From assembly GCA_002841885.1 (NCBI GenBank), contig PHBE01000001.1:62001-126000 (forward strand): a stretch of 64,000 bases of DNA, in the 5' to 3' direction. This document shows positions 7,899 through 17,848 of this stretch, in pieces. A model generated the notes under the pieces. It was not told the DNA's origin, did no database searches, and worked only from the letters and a program-made list of their open reading frames with translations. A program made the position numbers and the translations under genes. The stretch comes from Deltaproteobacteria bacterium HGW-Deltaproteobacteria-18. GTDB taxonomy: Bacteria; Desulfobacterota; Desulfovibrionia; Desulfovibrionales; Desulfomicrobiaceae. Each line of letters starts with the position of its first letter. The stretch's first letter is position 1.

Positions 7899-9734
7899 GT
7901 GGAAATATTCGCCCGCCTGAAAACAATCCTGAGCTTCCTGTGGAAGGTCCTTGGCACCACCAGAGTCGTGATGGCCAACATCTTCTTCCTGCTGGTGGTC
8001 ATCATCATCTTAGGAGCCTTTTTCTTCGACTCCGAGGAATCGTTGCCCCAGAACTCCGTGCTGGTAATCAACCCGGCCGGCTCCCTGGTCGAACAGCGCA
8101 GCACGCCGGAAGCGGCCGAGGCTCTGCTCAAAAAACTGGGCCGGGAGACAGCCAGGGCCGATGAGACCAAAACCCAGGACGTCATCGACGCAATCCGCAG
8201 GGCCGCCACTGATCCGAAAATCCTGGCCATGGTCATCGATCCCCGGGACCTTCAGGGCTGCGACACGACCAAGCTCCTCGACATCGGCAAGGCCATCCTC
8301 GATTTCAAGGAGACGGGAAAACCCGTGCTCGCGCACTCAATGGTCTACACCCAGGGCCAGTATCTGTTGTCGTCCTATGCCGACACGATCTCCGTCAATC
8401 CGCTGGGAGGAGTGCTGATCACCGGATTCGGCATGTACCAGACCTATTTCAAGGGCCTGCTGGACAAGACCCGTATCAATTTTCACGTCTTCCGCGTGGG
8501 CGACTACAAGACTGCCGTGGAGCCCTTCGTACGCGAATCCATGTCCGAGGAAGCCCGGGAGGCCGGCCGGGACTGGCTGAACGGTCTCTGGCAGGCCTAT
8601 CTTGACGAAGCTTCCAAGAATCGCGGCGTCTCCCCTTCCGACATCATATCTTATGTGGAGAATATCGACACCAGACTCGCCGCCACGGGCGGAGATGCCG
8701 CGCGCCTGGCCGTGAATGCGCAACTGGTAGACGAAATCAAGACCTCCACCCAGTTCGACCAGCTGCTGGCCGGCAAGACCGGAAAGAAACTCGAAAGCCT
8801 GCACCGGATCGACTTTCAGGACTACCTCGCCATGTCGCCCCCGGTTCAGCCCAGCGGCAAGGAACTCATCGGCATCATCAGGGCCCGGGGAGCCATCCTG
8901 CCCGGCAAGCAACCGGAGAACATGACCGGCAGCGAATCCATCGCCGAACTCTTTCAGAAGGCGCGTCAGGATCCCGCCATTCTGGCCGTGGTGCTGCGCC
9001 TGGACAGCCCCGGCGGAAGCGCCGCCGCTTCCGAGGAAATCCACCACGAGATCGCCCGCACCCAGGAGGCCGGCAAGCCCGTCGTGGTTTCCATGGGCAG
9101 CGTGGCCGCATCGGGAGCATACTGGATCGCTGCCGGCGCCAACCGCATCGTGGCGGCCCCGACCACATTGACCGGCTCCATCGGCATTTTCGCGGCCTTC
9201 CCCACTTTTGAAGATACGGCCATGAATCTGGGCATCACCACCGATGGTATCGGAACGACCCCTCTTGCCGATCTCGGCAACCCGCTGCGTCCCCTGTCCG
9301 CCCAAAGCGAGAGGGCCATCGGGCAGTTGCTGCGTTTCGGCTACGACCTCTTCATAAACCGCGTGGCCAACGGCCGCAGACTACCCGCCGCCGAAGTCGA
9401 AAATTCGGCTCAGGGACGGGTCTTTCTGGGTCAGGAAGCCCATGGCCGCAAGCTGGTCGACCAGCTCGGCAATCTGGACGACGCTCTGAAAACCGCCGCA
9501 AGCCTGGCCGGACTGACCGTGGTCAACAGCAAGGAACTGCGCCGCGAGCCTTCATCCCACGAAAAAATCTTGCAGGCCTTCACGTCTTCGGCAGAGGCCA
9601 TCTTCCCGCAGCAGTCCCCGGCCGTCTCAAGATTGCTGAACATGGTCGAGACCCAGGCCCGGGTTTTTGAAAGCTTTGCCGATCCGAACCATATCTATGC
9701 CCGCAGCCTGGAATGCGAAGGGTCCCTCTTCTGA
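7899..9734 (+). CDS. sppA: Signal peptide peptidase SppA, 67K type
   Basis: This long SppA (611 residues) has an N-terminal membrane anchor at about 24-43 and two tandem peptidase S49 domains. The catalytic dyad is visible: Lys204 in GDYKTAVEPF of the N-terminal domain and Ser405 in SVAASGAYW of the C-terminal domain, close to the positions in the E. coli enzyme. It faces the periplasm and degrades cleaved signal peptides. The start follows an AACAGGAG-type ribosome site downstream of hypF; a strong terminator lies ten bases past the stop. Confidence 0.95.
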   Translation: MEIFARLKTILSFLWKVLGTTRVVMANIFFLLVVIIILGAFFFDSEESLPQNSVLVINPAGSLVEQRSTPEAAEALLKKLGRETARADETKTQDVIDAIRRAATDPKILAMVIDPRDLQGCDTTKLLDIGKAILDFKETGKPVLAHSMVYTQGQYLLSSYADTISVNPLGGVLITGFGMYQTYFKGLLDKTRINFHVFRVGDYKTAVEPFVRESMSEEAREAGRDWLNGLWQAYLDEASKNRGVSPSDIISYVENIDTRLAATGGDAARLAVNAQLVDEIKTSTQFDQLLAGKTGKKLESLHRIDFQDYLAMSPPVQPSGKELIGIIRARGAILPGKQPENMTGSESIAELFQKARQDPAILAVVLRLDSPGGSAAASEEIHHEIARTQEAGKPVVVSMGSVAASGAYWIAAGANRIVAAPTTLTGSIGIFAAFPTFEDTAMNLGITTDGIGTTPLADLGNPLRPLSAQSERAIGQLLRFGYDLFINRVANGRRLPAAEVENSAQGRVFLGQEAHGRKLVDQLGNLDDALKTAASLAGLTVVNSKELRREPSSHEKILQAFTSSAEAIFPQQSPAVSRLLNMVETQARVFESFADPNHIYARSLECEGSLF

Positions 9735-9743
9735 TTAAACTCC

Positions 9744-9781
9744 CCGCCCGGCGCTGGTCGCCGGGCGGCCTCCCTCTTTTT
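9744..9781 (+). terminator. Rho-independent terminator after sppA
   Basis: A perfect 10-bp stem (CCGCCCGGCG at 9744-9753, CGCCGGGCGG at 9759-9768) with a CTGGT loop is followed by CCTCCCTCTTTTT. It ends the hypF-sppA transcript. Confidence 0.85.
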
Positions 9782-9902
9782 GCGCCTTGCCAACCCATCG
9801 CCTTATGTTTAAAAATTTAGTTTTGCCTGACCGCGAACCTTTTTTTCGCGTCCCGTCCAAAAACCGCAGCGGCCGCCTGCCGGCCTTTCATATGGAACCG
9901 AC

Positions 9903-12900
9903 ATGCCTCAAAAAGGACCACATATCTCCCTTGCTCCCGAACGCCTGGTCAAACGCGTTCTGGGACTCCCCCTTGAAGAATTCCAGACCTGGCCGGAATA
10001 TCTGCAACAGTTGGCGCTGGATTTGGCCGAAGAACTGTTCATCATCCGCTATAACCCCTTCATTCCGGCCAAGGATGTACGCCAGAGCGTAAACGCCCGC
10101 CTGCAGGCCGAACGCGCGGCCCTGTCCCCCGAATACTACCGCGAGCTGTCCGGTTGCCTGGAGCGTTTCTGGCAAAGCTATGAAGCCGACCAGAAGTTCA
10201 AGGCCACGCTGATCTCGCGCCTGTCCTCGATCATGAACAAGGAACAGGTCGTCTCGACCTCGAACAACCTCATCGAGTGCTCTACCGACGCCACCGACCT
10301 GCGCATGGAACTGCCTGCCCTGGTAGTCTTTCCGGAAAACACCTCCCAGATTCAGGGCATTATCCGTCTTGCCAACGAGATGGGCTTCCCCCTCGTGCCC
10401 CGCGGCGGCGGTTCCGGCCTGACCGGCGGAGCCGTGCCCGCCAAGCCGCGCAGCGTGATCCTGAGTCTGAGCCGCTTCAAGGATATCCTCGACATCGACG
10501 TGCAGGCCCGGACCATCACCGTGCAGTCCGGGGTCATCACCCTGACCGCCATCCAGGCGGCTGCGGCCAAGGGGCTGCTCCTGACCGTGGACCCGGCCTC
10601 CAAGGCGGCCTCGTCCATTGGCGGCAACGTCTCGGAGAACGCAGGTGGCCCTTTCGCTTTCGAATACGGCACCACCCTCGACAACCTGCTGTCGTACAAG
10701 ATGGTCCTGCCCACGGGCGACGTGATCCAGATCAACCGCGTCGATCACCCCCGGCACAAGATCATGCCGGAGGACACTGCGGTATTCGAGGTCCTGGACG
10801 AATTCGGCAACAGCCGAGACGTCATCACCCTGCAGGGCGACGAGATCCGTGGCACGGCGCTGGGCAAGGACGTGACCAACAAATTTCTGGGCGGTTTGCC
10901 TGGCGTGCAGAAGGAGGGCGTTGACGGCATCATCACCGAAGCGACCTTCACCCTCTACCCCATCCTGCCTCACTCGCGGGTCATGTGCCTGGAATTCTAC
11001 GGGAATTCCATGCGCAACGCCATGTTCGTCATAAAAGACATCGTGGCCCTGCGCGACGAGATCCGCAATCAGGGAGACCTGGTCAAGCTCTCGGCCCTGG
11101 AGGAGTTCGGGATCAAGTATGTCCAGGCCATCGAATATTCCAAGAAATCCCAGAAGTTCGACGGCATCCCCATCTCGGTTCTCATCGTGCAGCTCGACTC
11201 CATGGATGAATCCGCGGTCTTCGATGCGGTGCGCCGCATCACCCAGATCTGCGAACGCTACGACAACGTGGACAGCTTCATCGCGGCCGACGCCCACGAA
11301 GCCGAGGTTTTCTGGCACGACCGTCACCAGCTTTCGGCCATCTCCAAGCGCACCAGCGGATTCAAGCTCAACGAGGACATCGTCATCCCCCTCGAGGTCA
11401 TCCCGGATTTCGCGGATTTCTTGGAAGAGCAAAATCTTTATTACCTGGCCATCGCCTACCGCGACGCCCTGCACCAGGTGCAACTGCTGCCTGGCATCGA
11501 GGTCGACGACGAGTTCATCCGCATGGAAATGGACGTGGCCTCGTCCATCATCAAGGGCAAGACCACCAAGGAGAGTCTGCCCGAACAGGAACTGGAGCTG
11601 CAGACCTCCTTCTTCTTCCAGCATTTGAAATCCAAGTACACAAAGCTGCATGAAGAACTGACCAAAATCTTCGACAACATGCAGAGCACTCGCGTGGTCA
11701 TCGCCAACCACATGCATGCCGGCGACGGCAACTGCCACGTCAACCTGCCGGTCAACTCCAATGACCCGCGCATGCTGGGGCTGGCCGAAGAGGCTGTGGA
11801 AAAGATCTTCCACAAGGTACTCGAATTCAAGGGACAGGTTTCGGGCGAACATGGCATCGGCATCACCAAGATCGGCTTTCTGGCCGAGGAAAAAATCGCG
11901 GCCCTGCGCACCTACAAAAAAAAGGTCGATCCCAACAACATCTTCAACCCCGGCAAGCTGACCCAGCGCGACCTGGTCGTGGTGCCCTACACGTTCTCCT
12001 TCAACCGGCTGATAAAAGACATCAACAAGACCGCGCTGCCGGGCAAGGAGAGCCTGATCAATCTGCTCCTTAACGTCCAGACCTGCACCCGCTGCGGCAA
12101 GTGCAAGCAGGTCTGTCCCATGTATCTGCCCCAGAAGGGACTGCTCTTCCACCCGCGCAACAAGAACATCACCCTCGGCGCGCTGGTGGAGGCCATCTAC
12201 TACTCGCAGCTGCAGAACGGCGAACCCGAGACGCGGCTGCTGGGCGAGCTGCGCAAGATCCTGGAACATTGCACGGCCTGCGGCAAATGCTACGCCATCT
12301 GTCCGGTCAAGATCCGCACCCAGGACGTGACCCTGCAGATGCGCGCCTACCTCGAGGAAAAGGGCGCAGGGGGCCATCCGTTCAAGAACAGGGTTCTGAA
12401 TCTTTTAAGCCAGGACCCCCAGACCACCCTGCCCAGGATGGCCAAGATCGCGGGCATCGGTCAGGAGATGGGCAACCGCGCAGTAAACCTGTTGCCCGCC
12501 AAATGGAGGGAGCGCCTGGACAGCCCGCTGCTGCGCGGCAAGGGACCAAGCACCCAGTTCAGAAATCTGAAGGAAGGCCTCGGTCTGGCCAGGGGCAACA
12601 TCATCACCGCCGAGAACCTCGGAAGCAAGCGCGCGGTGATCTATTTTCCGGGTTGCGGCGCGGGGCTCTTCTACCGCTCAATCGGCATGGCTGCGGTGCG
12701 GCTGCTCCTCGACGCCGGCGTGAGCGTGATCCTGCCGCCGGATCACCTGTGCTGCGGCTATCCGCTCCTGGCTTCGGGCTGCAAGGATCAGTTCGAGCGC
12801 ATCGGCATGGAGAACCAGAAGGTCATGGAAAGGCTGGTCCGCCAGGCCGAAGCGGCGGGATTCGTCATCAAGTCGGTGCTGACATCGTGCGGCACCTGCC

Positions 12901-13454
12901 GTGAAGGCATCCGCAACTACCGGCTCAAATCCCTGGAGACACGGCAGGTCGAATTCCAAGACGTGGTCCAGTTCGTCATTCAGCAGGGCAAGGGCGGTTT
13001 CGGGCAAGGCCCCGAGCAGCTGCTCTACCATGCGGCATGTCATCACGAATGGACGGGAGTTGCGCCCCTCAAGGCCGGAGAAATCTACGCTTCGGAGCTG
13101 GGCAAAATGGTCGGCTCGCAGGTCGCCATTTCGCCTCATTGCTGCGGAGAATCAGGCCTGGGCGCGCTGACCTCGCCCAAGATCTACAACCGTCTGCGAC
13201 TGCGCAAGAAGGAGCAGCTCTCCTCCGACCTTTCCGGCTACCCCTCAGACAGTCCCGTGATCGTCGGCTGCCCTTCCTGCAAGATCGGCATCAGCCGCAC
13301 GCTGCTTGAGATGGGCGTCAAACGCGAGGTCGTACACACGCTCGAATTCCTGGCCCGTCTCAGACATGGCGACACCTGGCGCAAGGATTTCCACAAGCAG
13401 CTGGCCAAAGCTGCCGTGCAGAACGAAGTGCAGACGCTCACGCGGATTCCATGA
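9903..13454 (+). CDS. Fused FAD-linked oxidase / FeS / CCG-domain oxidoreductase (glycolate or D-lactate dehydrogenase type)
   Basis: This 1,183-residue protein joins what are often separate GlcD- and GlcF-like subunits. An FAD-binding PCMH domain occupies about 130-320 (PRGGGSGLTGGAV), followed by an FAD-oxidase C-terminal domain to about 690. Two ferredoxin-type clusters follow, CTRCGKCKQVCP near 727 and CTACGKCYAICP near 790, then two cysteine-rich CCG domains (CCGYPL near 955, CCGES near 1080). Such enzymes oxidise 2-hydroxy acids such as lactate or glycolate at the membrane; lactate is a main electron donor of sulfate reducers, so a D-lactate role is plausible but unproven. The 3' end overlaps ruvX by four bases. 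Confidence 0.88.
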   Translation: MPQKGPHISLAPERLVKRVLGLPLEEFQTWPEYLQQLALDLAEELFIIRYNPFIPAKDVRQSVNARLQAERAALSPEYYRELSGCLERFWQSYEADQKFKATLISRLSSIMNKEQVVSTSNNLIECSTDATDLRMELPALVVFPENTSQIQGIIRLANEMGFPLVPRGGGSGLTGGAVPAKPRSVILSLSRFKDILDIDVQARTITVQSGVITLTAIQAAAAKGLLLTVDPASKAASSIGGNVSENAGGPFAFEYGTTLDNLLSYKMVLPTGDVIQINRVDHPRHKIMPEDTAVFEVLDEFGNSRDVITLQGDEIRGTALGKDVTNKFLGGLPGVQKEGVDGIITEATFTLYPILPHSRVMCLEFYGNSMRNAMFVIKDIVALRDEIRNQGDLVKLSALEEFGIKYVQAIEYSKKSQKFDGIPISVLIVQLDSMDESAVFDAVRRITQICERYDNVDSFIAADAHEAEVFWHDRHQLSAISKRTSGFKLNEDIVIPLEVIPDFADFLEEQNLYYLAIAYRDALHQVQLLPGIEVDDEFIRMEMDVASSIIKGKTTKESLPEQELELQTSFFFQHLKSKYTKLHEELTKIFDNMQSTRVVIANHMHAGDGNCHVNLPVNSNDPRMLGLAEEAVEKIFHKVLEFKGQVSGEHGIGITKIGFLAEEKIAALRTYKKKVDPNNIFNPGKLTQRDLVVVPYTFSFNRLIKDINKTALPGKESLINLLLNVQTCTRCGKCKQVCPMYLPQKGLLFHPRNKNITLGALVEAIYYSQLQNGEPETRLLGELRKILEHCTACGKCYAICPVKIRTQDVTLQMRAYLEEKGAGGHPFKNRVLNLLSQDPQTTLPRMAKIAGIGQEMGNRAVNLLPAKWRERLDSPLLRGKGPSTQFRNLKEGLGLARGNIITAENLGSKRAVIYFPGCGAGLFYRSIGMAAVRLLLDAGVSVILPPDHLCCGYPLLASGCKDQFERIGMENQKVMERLVRQAEAAGFVIKSVLTSCGTCREGIRNYRLKSLETRQVEFQDVVQFVIQQGKGGFGQGPEQLLYHAACHHEWTGVAPLKAGEIYASELGKMVGSQVAISPHCCGESGLGALTSPKIYNRLRLRKKEQLSSDLSGYPSDSPVIVGCPSCKIGISRTLLEMGVKREVVHTLEFLARLRHGDTWRKDFHKQLAKAAVQNEVQTLTRIP

Positions 13455-13852
13455 AGATACTCGGCATCGATTACGGACAAAAGAGAATCGGACTGGCCAT
13501 GGCCCGGCACGGCATGGCCTTTCCGTACAAGACCGTGGAAAAAAGCACCCGCGACAAGCTCTTCGCCGACCTCATGGGCATCATCGAGGTCGAAGGCGTG
13601 GAGACCATCGTGCTGGGCCTGCCCCTGGACATGAATGGAGAAGAAACCCTCACCACACGGCAGGTCCTGAACTTTCGCGACAGTCTGGCCAGACGGACAA
13701 CGCTTCCGATCCATCTCGTCAACGAGGCCCTGACCTCTTTTGACGCCCGGCAACGGCTGCGGGAAGCCGGCGTGCCGGAGCGGAAGCACAGGGAAATGCT
13801 CGACCAGATGGCTGCCGTCTGCATTCTTGAAACATATCTGGGGAATTCATGA
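13451..13852 (+). CDS. ruvX: RuvX/YqgF-type Holliday-junction resolvase-like nuclease
   Basis: The 133-residue protein begins with the RNase H-fold signature LGIDYGQKRIGLA, carries GLPLDMNGEE in the middle and ends with the conserved DQMAAVCIL. The length matches YqgF. Family members act on 16S rRNA 5' processing or as resolvases. It overlaps the dehydrogenase stop and the mltG start by four bases each (ATGA both times), giving a tightly coupled three-gene unit. Confidence 0.93.
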   Translation: MKILGIDYGQKRIGLAMARHGMAFPYKTVEKSTRDKLFADLMGIIEVEGVETIVLGLPLDMNGEETLTTRQVLNFRDSLARRTTLPIHLVNEALTSFDARQRLREAGVPERKHREMLDQMAAVCILETYLGNS

Positions 13853-14889
13853 AACTTTGGCTGAAGCTCTTCCTGGCAGGACTTGCGCTCATGCTGCTCG
13901 CGGCGGGAGCCACGTTCTTCGCGGCCCGGCAGTTCATCGAAACTCCTCTGGACCTGGCCTCAAACGGAACGGTGATTTTCAATGTGGAACCGGGTGAAAA
14001 CCTGTTCACGGTCTCAACGCGACTTGAGCGGGAGGGGCTGGTCCGCTGGGGTGAGGCTTTCCGGACCTACGGCCGCTTCAGGAAGGCCACCCTTCAGGCC
14101 GGAGAATTCGAGCTCTCCGCGAGCATGTCGCCAAGAGAAATTCTTGAAGTCCTGGCCTCCGGCAGACCAATCCTCTACCGCCTGCACTTCCCCGAAGGCC
14201 TGACCATGCGTGAAGTGGCCCTGGCCGTGAACGCCACAGGGCTGAGCACTGCGGAAAAATTCCTCGCGGCCTGCCGCGACCGTGACTTTCTTTTGAGCCA
14301 GGGGATAAACGCCACCGACGCCGAAGGCTATCTCTTCCCGGAAACCTATTTTTTCCCGCGCATTCCGGGTCAGAATCCGTACCCCATCCTGAAAACCCTG
14401 CTGGACCACTTCAAGTCCACCGTCGCGAACCTGCCCCAGTCACGGGACCCGGAAGAACTGCACCGCATGGTCATTCTGGCCTCGCTGGTGGAAAAAGAGA
14501 CGGCCGTTCCCTCCGAACGCGGCACCGTGGCCGGTGTTTATGCCAACCGTCTTCGTGTCGGCATGCTCCTGCAATGCGACCCGACCATCATCTACGGTCT
14601 GGGTGAAAATTTTGACGGCAACCTGCGCCGCTCCCATCTGCAGGACCCCAAAAACCTCTACAACACCTACGTCCACCCGGGCCTGCCCCCCGGCCCCATC
14701 TGCTCTCCCGGCGCTGCTGCCCTGCAGGCCGCGTCCAGCCCTGAACAACACGACCTGTTCTATTTCGTGGCCAGACAGGACGGATCCCACCACTTCAGCC
14801 GGTCCCTGCGCGAACATACCAACGCGGTCATCAAATACCAGCGCCGGGGCAAGCCGTTCCCGAGCAACCAGAGCGGGCAAGGCAATTGA
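13849..14889 (+). CDS. mltG: Endolytic murein transglycosylase MltG
   Basis: MltG (346 residues) cuts nascent glycan strands in the inner-membrane-facing periplasm and helps set glycan chain length. One membrane anchor is at about 7-27, a LysM-like region follows at about 40-105, and the catalytic YceG domain carries the ASLVEKETAV motif with Glu217 or Glu215 as the active acid. DPTIIYGLG and NTYVHPGLPPGPICSPG are also typical. The gene is last in the operon with ruvX. The length is normal. Confidence 0.95.
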   Translation: MKLWLKLFLAGLALMLLAAGATFFAARQFIETPLDLASNGTVIFNVEPGENLFTVSTRLEREGLVRWGEAFRTYGRFRKATLQAGEFELSASMSPREILEVLASGRPILYRLHFPEGLTMREVALAVNATGLSTAEKFLAACRDRDFLLSQGINATDAEGYLFPETYFFPRIPGQNPYPILKTLLDHFKSTVANLPQSRDPEELHRMVILASLVEKETAVPSERGTVAGVYANRLRVGMLLQCDPTIIYGLGENFDGNLRRSHLQDPKNLYNTYVHPGLPPGPICSPGAAALQAASSPEQHDLFYFVARQDGSHHFSRSLREHTNAVIKYQRRGKPFPSNQSGQGN

Positions 14890-15186
14890 CGGCGCGGCGG
14901 GCAGCCATTTCCAATCCCTGATCTGACAGTTCGTCCTGAATTCCTGCGACCATTCATGGTCCGCCCTTTCGACCAAACAAAACCGATTATATATCCGTAA
15001 GGAAAATTTTTCGCTTCAGTTATTTTTCATAATCAGCTATATGTATCGCCGCCTCGCCATCTACGGCCAGGTACTGATCAGATCGTTTTGCCAAATACTT
15101 ACCAACCAACCCAAGCTCATGTGAACCCCCCGTCGGGATGTTCCCGGCAGGACGTTATACCGCTTCATCATTCAAGGAGGTTGTTT
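14890..15186. other. Intergenic region ahead of the peptide importer
   Basis: About 300 bases separate mltG from the importer. The centre (14990-15050) is AT-rich and is the likely promoter area, though I find no convincing -35/-10 pair. A short hairpin (GTCGGGA 15132-15138 with TCCCGGC 15142-15148) and a strong Shine-Dalgarno (GGAGG, 15176-15180) precede the GTG start. No terminator with a T-run is visible after mltG. Confidence 0.5.
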
Positions 15187-16731
15187 GTGAAAAAACTGCT
15201 CTTTTTCGCACTGGCATTCATTTTTCTGGCCACGGCTGCCCAGGGCAAAACCCTGAAGATGGCCCTCGACGCCGACCCGGAGTCCATGGACCCCCATGTT
15301 CAGCTCTCCGGCGGCATGCTGCAGTACACCCATCTGTGTTTTGATCCGCTCATCCGCTGGACCAAGGACATGAAATTCGAGGCGCGTCTGGCCACCAAGT
15401 GGGAGCGCATCGACGACCTGACAGTGCGTTTTCATCTGCGCGAAGGCGTCAAGTTCCACTCCGGCAACACCTTCACCGCCGCCGACGTGGCGTGGACCCT
15501 GGACCGCCTGAAGAAGAGCGAAGACTTCAAGGGCCTCTTCACCTCTTTCGCCACGCCCAAGATCATCGACGACTACACCATCGACATCATCACCACCGAG
15601 CCCTATCCGCTGGTGGAAAACATGGCTACCTACATCTTTCCCCTTGATTCCAAGTTCTACACTGGCACCGACGAAAAAGGCCTGGCCAAGGACGCCATCG
15701 TCAAGACCGAGTACTCTTTTGCCAACCAGAACCAGTCCGGCACCGGCCCCTTCTACGTGGAATCCCGCGAGCAGGGCGTAAAGTTGGTCTACAAGCGCTT
15801 TGCCGACTACTGGGACAAGGACAGCAAGGGCAACGTGAGCGAGCTCATCCTCACCCCCATCAAGGAAAACGCGACCCGCACGGCGGCTCTTTTGTCCGGC
15901 GGCGTTGACTTCATCGCCCCTGTTCCGCCCCAGGATTTCGATCGCCTGAGCACCAACAAGGACATCAATCTGGTCAGCATGGCTGGCAGCCGCATCATCA
16001 CCTTCCAGCTCAACCAGAAGAGAAAGCCCGAATTCGCCAACCTCAAAGTCCGTCAGGCCGTCATCGCGGCCATCGACAACGCCGGCATCGTGGCCAAGCT
16101 CATGAAGGGCACCGCCACCGCCGCCCAGCAGCAGGGCCCCGAAGGCTTCGACGGCTATGTGGAAGGCCTGGCTCCCCGCTTCGATCTGGCCAAAGCCAAG
16201 CAGCTCATGAAGGAAGCCGGTTTCGAAAACGGCTTCGAGGCGACCATGATCGCCCCCAACAACCGTTATGTGAACGATGAAAAGATCGCCGAAGCCGTTG
16301 TTTCCATGCTCTCCAAGATCGGCATCAAGGTCAGCCTCAAGACCATGCCCAAGGCCCAGTACTGGGATGAATTCGACGCCCAGGTGGCCGACATCCAGAT
16401 GATCGGCTGGCATTCGGACACCGAAGACTCCGCCAACTACTCCGAATACCTGCTCATGTGCCCCAACAAGGACACCGGCAAGGGCCAGTACAACAGCGGC
16501 AACTACTGCAACCCCAAGCTTGACGAACTGGTCAACCAGGCCAACGTCGAGAACGACCGCGCAAAGCGCAAGGCGCTGCTGCAGGAAGTTGAAAAGCTCG
16601 CCTACGAAGATGCCGCCTATGTGCCCCTGCACTGGCAGAATCTGTCCTGGGCGGCCAAGAAGGGCGTGAACATCGAGCCCGTGGTCAACATCATGGACTT
16701 CCCCTACCTTGGCGACCTGGTCGTGGAATAG
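15187..16731 (+). CDS. Peptide ABC transporter, periplasmic binding protein (DppA/OppA family)
   Basis: The 514-residue protein is an SBP family 5 solute-binding protein. It starts at GTG 15187, six bases after a GGAGG ribosome site, which gives a clean signal peptide of about 20 residues ending in AAQG; upstream in-frame sequence does not look coding. Family hallmarks are DADPESMDPHVQ at the mature start, FHLREGVKFHSGNTFTAADVAWT around 90-115 and the late YNSGNYCNPKLDELV. It would deliver di- or oligopeptides, or a related solute, to the DppBC-like permeases that follow after a hairpin. Confidence 0.93.
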   Translation: MKKLLFFALAFIFLATAAQGKTLKMALDADPESMDPHVQLSGGMLQYTHLCFDPLIRWTKDMKFEARLATKWERIDDLTVRFHLREGVKFHSGNTFTAADVAWTLDRLKKSEDFKGLFTSFATPKIIDDYTIDIITTEPYPLVENMATYIFPLDSKFYTGTDEKGLAKDAIVKTEYSFANQNQSGTGPFYVESREQGVKLVYKRFADYWDKDSKGNVSELILTPIKENATRTAALLSGGVDFIAPVPPQDFDRLSTNKDINLVSMAGSRIITFQLNQKRKPEFANLKVRQAVIAAIDNAGIVAKLMKGTATAAQQQGPEGFDGYVEGLAPRFDLAKAKQLMKEAGFENGFEATMIAPNNRYVNDEKIAEAVVSMLSKIGIKVSLKTMPKAQYWDEFDAQVADIQMIGWHSDTEDSANYSEYLLMCPNKDTGKGQYNSGNYCNPKLDELVNQANVENDRAKRKALLQEVEKLAYEDAAYVPLHWQNLSWAAKKGVNIEPVVNIMDFPYLGDLVVE

Positions 16732-16774
16732 TCCTCTTTGAAGACTTGATCCATTTGCCAAGACTGTGTACGCG

Positions 16775-16805
16775 GGGCAGGCTTTTCACGAGGCCTGCCC
16801 TTTTT
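16775..16805 (+). terminator. Hairpin terminator between binding protein and permease genes
   Basis: GGGCAGGC (16775-16782) pairs with GCCTGCCC (16793-16800), followed by five T. Such intra-operon hairpins let the binding protein be made in excess over the membrane components by partial termination and by protecting the upstream mRNA. Confidence 0.75.
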
Positions 16806-16873
16806 CGAACAAACACCCCCCGTCCGCGCGGCCGCCAGCGCTCCTGACCGTCAGGACGGCAACGGATTCACAC

Positions 16874-17848
16874 ATGTTTGCATTCACTGTACGCCGTATT
16901 CTTCAAGCCATCATCGTCATGCTCATCATCAGCTTCATCGGCTTCGCCCTCAAGCAGAGCGTGGGCGACCCCGTCCGCGAGCTGACCGGCATTTCGGTTT
17001 CAGCCGCAGAGCGAGACGCCATCCGCGAGAAACTCGGGCTCAACGACCCGTTTTTCATTCAGTACGGACGATTTTTGAAAGGCGCCATGCAGGGCAACAT
17101 CGGCCAGTCCTTCTTCTACAAGAAGCCGGCCATGGAGGTCATCCTGAACAAGGCTCCGGCCACCATCGAGCTGGTCATGTGCTGCACGGTGCTCATTGTC
17201 ATCCTGTCCATACCCATGGGCATCTACAGCGCCATCTATCCCAAAAGGCTGCTTTCAAGGCTGATCATGGGCCTGAGCACCATCGGCGTGTCCGTACCCA
17301 TTTTTCTGATCGCGATCCTGCTCATCTATGTCTTCGCCATCGAACTGAACTGGTTGCCGTCCTACGGGCGCGGAGAAACCGTGAACGTCTGGGGCTGGGA
17401 ATCGGGGCTGCTGACCCTGGACGGCCTGCGGCACCTCATCCTGCCGACCACGGCCCTGACCGCGCTGATGCTGCCGCTCTTCGTACGCCTCATCCGCTCG
17501 GAGATGATGGAAGTTCTGGAGAGCGAATACGTCAAGTTCGCTTGGGCCAAGGGCCTGCCGCGCATGCGCATCTGGTTCGTGCATGCCTTCAAGAACACGC
17601 TCCTGCCCGTCATCACCGTCGGCGGCGTGCAGATCGGCACCATGATCGCCTTCACCATCCTGACCGAGACGGTTTTTCAGTGGGGCGGACTCGGTTTTCT
17701 TTTTCTCGAAGCCGTCGAGCGGGCCGACACCTCGCTCCTGGTAGCCTATCTGATTTTTGTCGGCGTCATCTTCGTCGTGGTGAACACCGCCGTTGACATC
17801 ATCTATGGCCTGGTCAATCCCATGGTCCGCATCACAGGAAGGAAATAA
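16874..17848 (+). CDS. Peptide ABC transporter permease (DppB type)
   Basis: This 324-residue inner-membrane protein shows about six membrane segments and the DppB-type N-terminus (FTVRRILQAIIVML, then VGDPVRELTG). The cytoplasmic EAA loop is near EYVKFAWAKGLPRMRIWF. I start at ATG 16874, where homology begins; frames further upstream run through the terminator hairpin. It overlaps the next gene by one base (TAATG). Confidence 0.93.
   Translation: MFAFTVRRILQAIIVMLIISFIGFALKQSVGDPVRELTGISVSAAERDAIREKLGLNDPFFIQYGRFLKGAMQGNIGQSFFYKKPAMEVILNKAPATIELVMCCTVLIVILSIPMGIYSAIYPKRLLSRLIMGLSTIGVSVPIFLIAILLIYVFAIELNWLPSYGRGETVNVWGWESGLLTLDGLRHLILPTTALTALMLPLFVRLIRSEMMEVLESEYVKFAWAKGLPRMRIWFVHAFKNTLLPVITVGGVQIGTMIAFTILTETVFQWGGLGFLFLEAVERADTSLLVAYLIFVGVIFVVVNTAVDIIYGLVNPMVRITGRK

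Noticed and set aside
9888-12377. Very long open frame on the minus strand opposite the FAD/FeS dehydrogenase
   Set aside because: It mirrors a strongly coding gene in high-GC DNA; the peptide is rich in His, Gly, Asp and Val without any domain, and no ribosome site is present.
15172-16761. Long open frame opposite the peptide-binding protein gene
   Set aside because: Same antisense shadow effect; the forward protein has a clear family, signal peptide and ribosome site.
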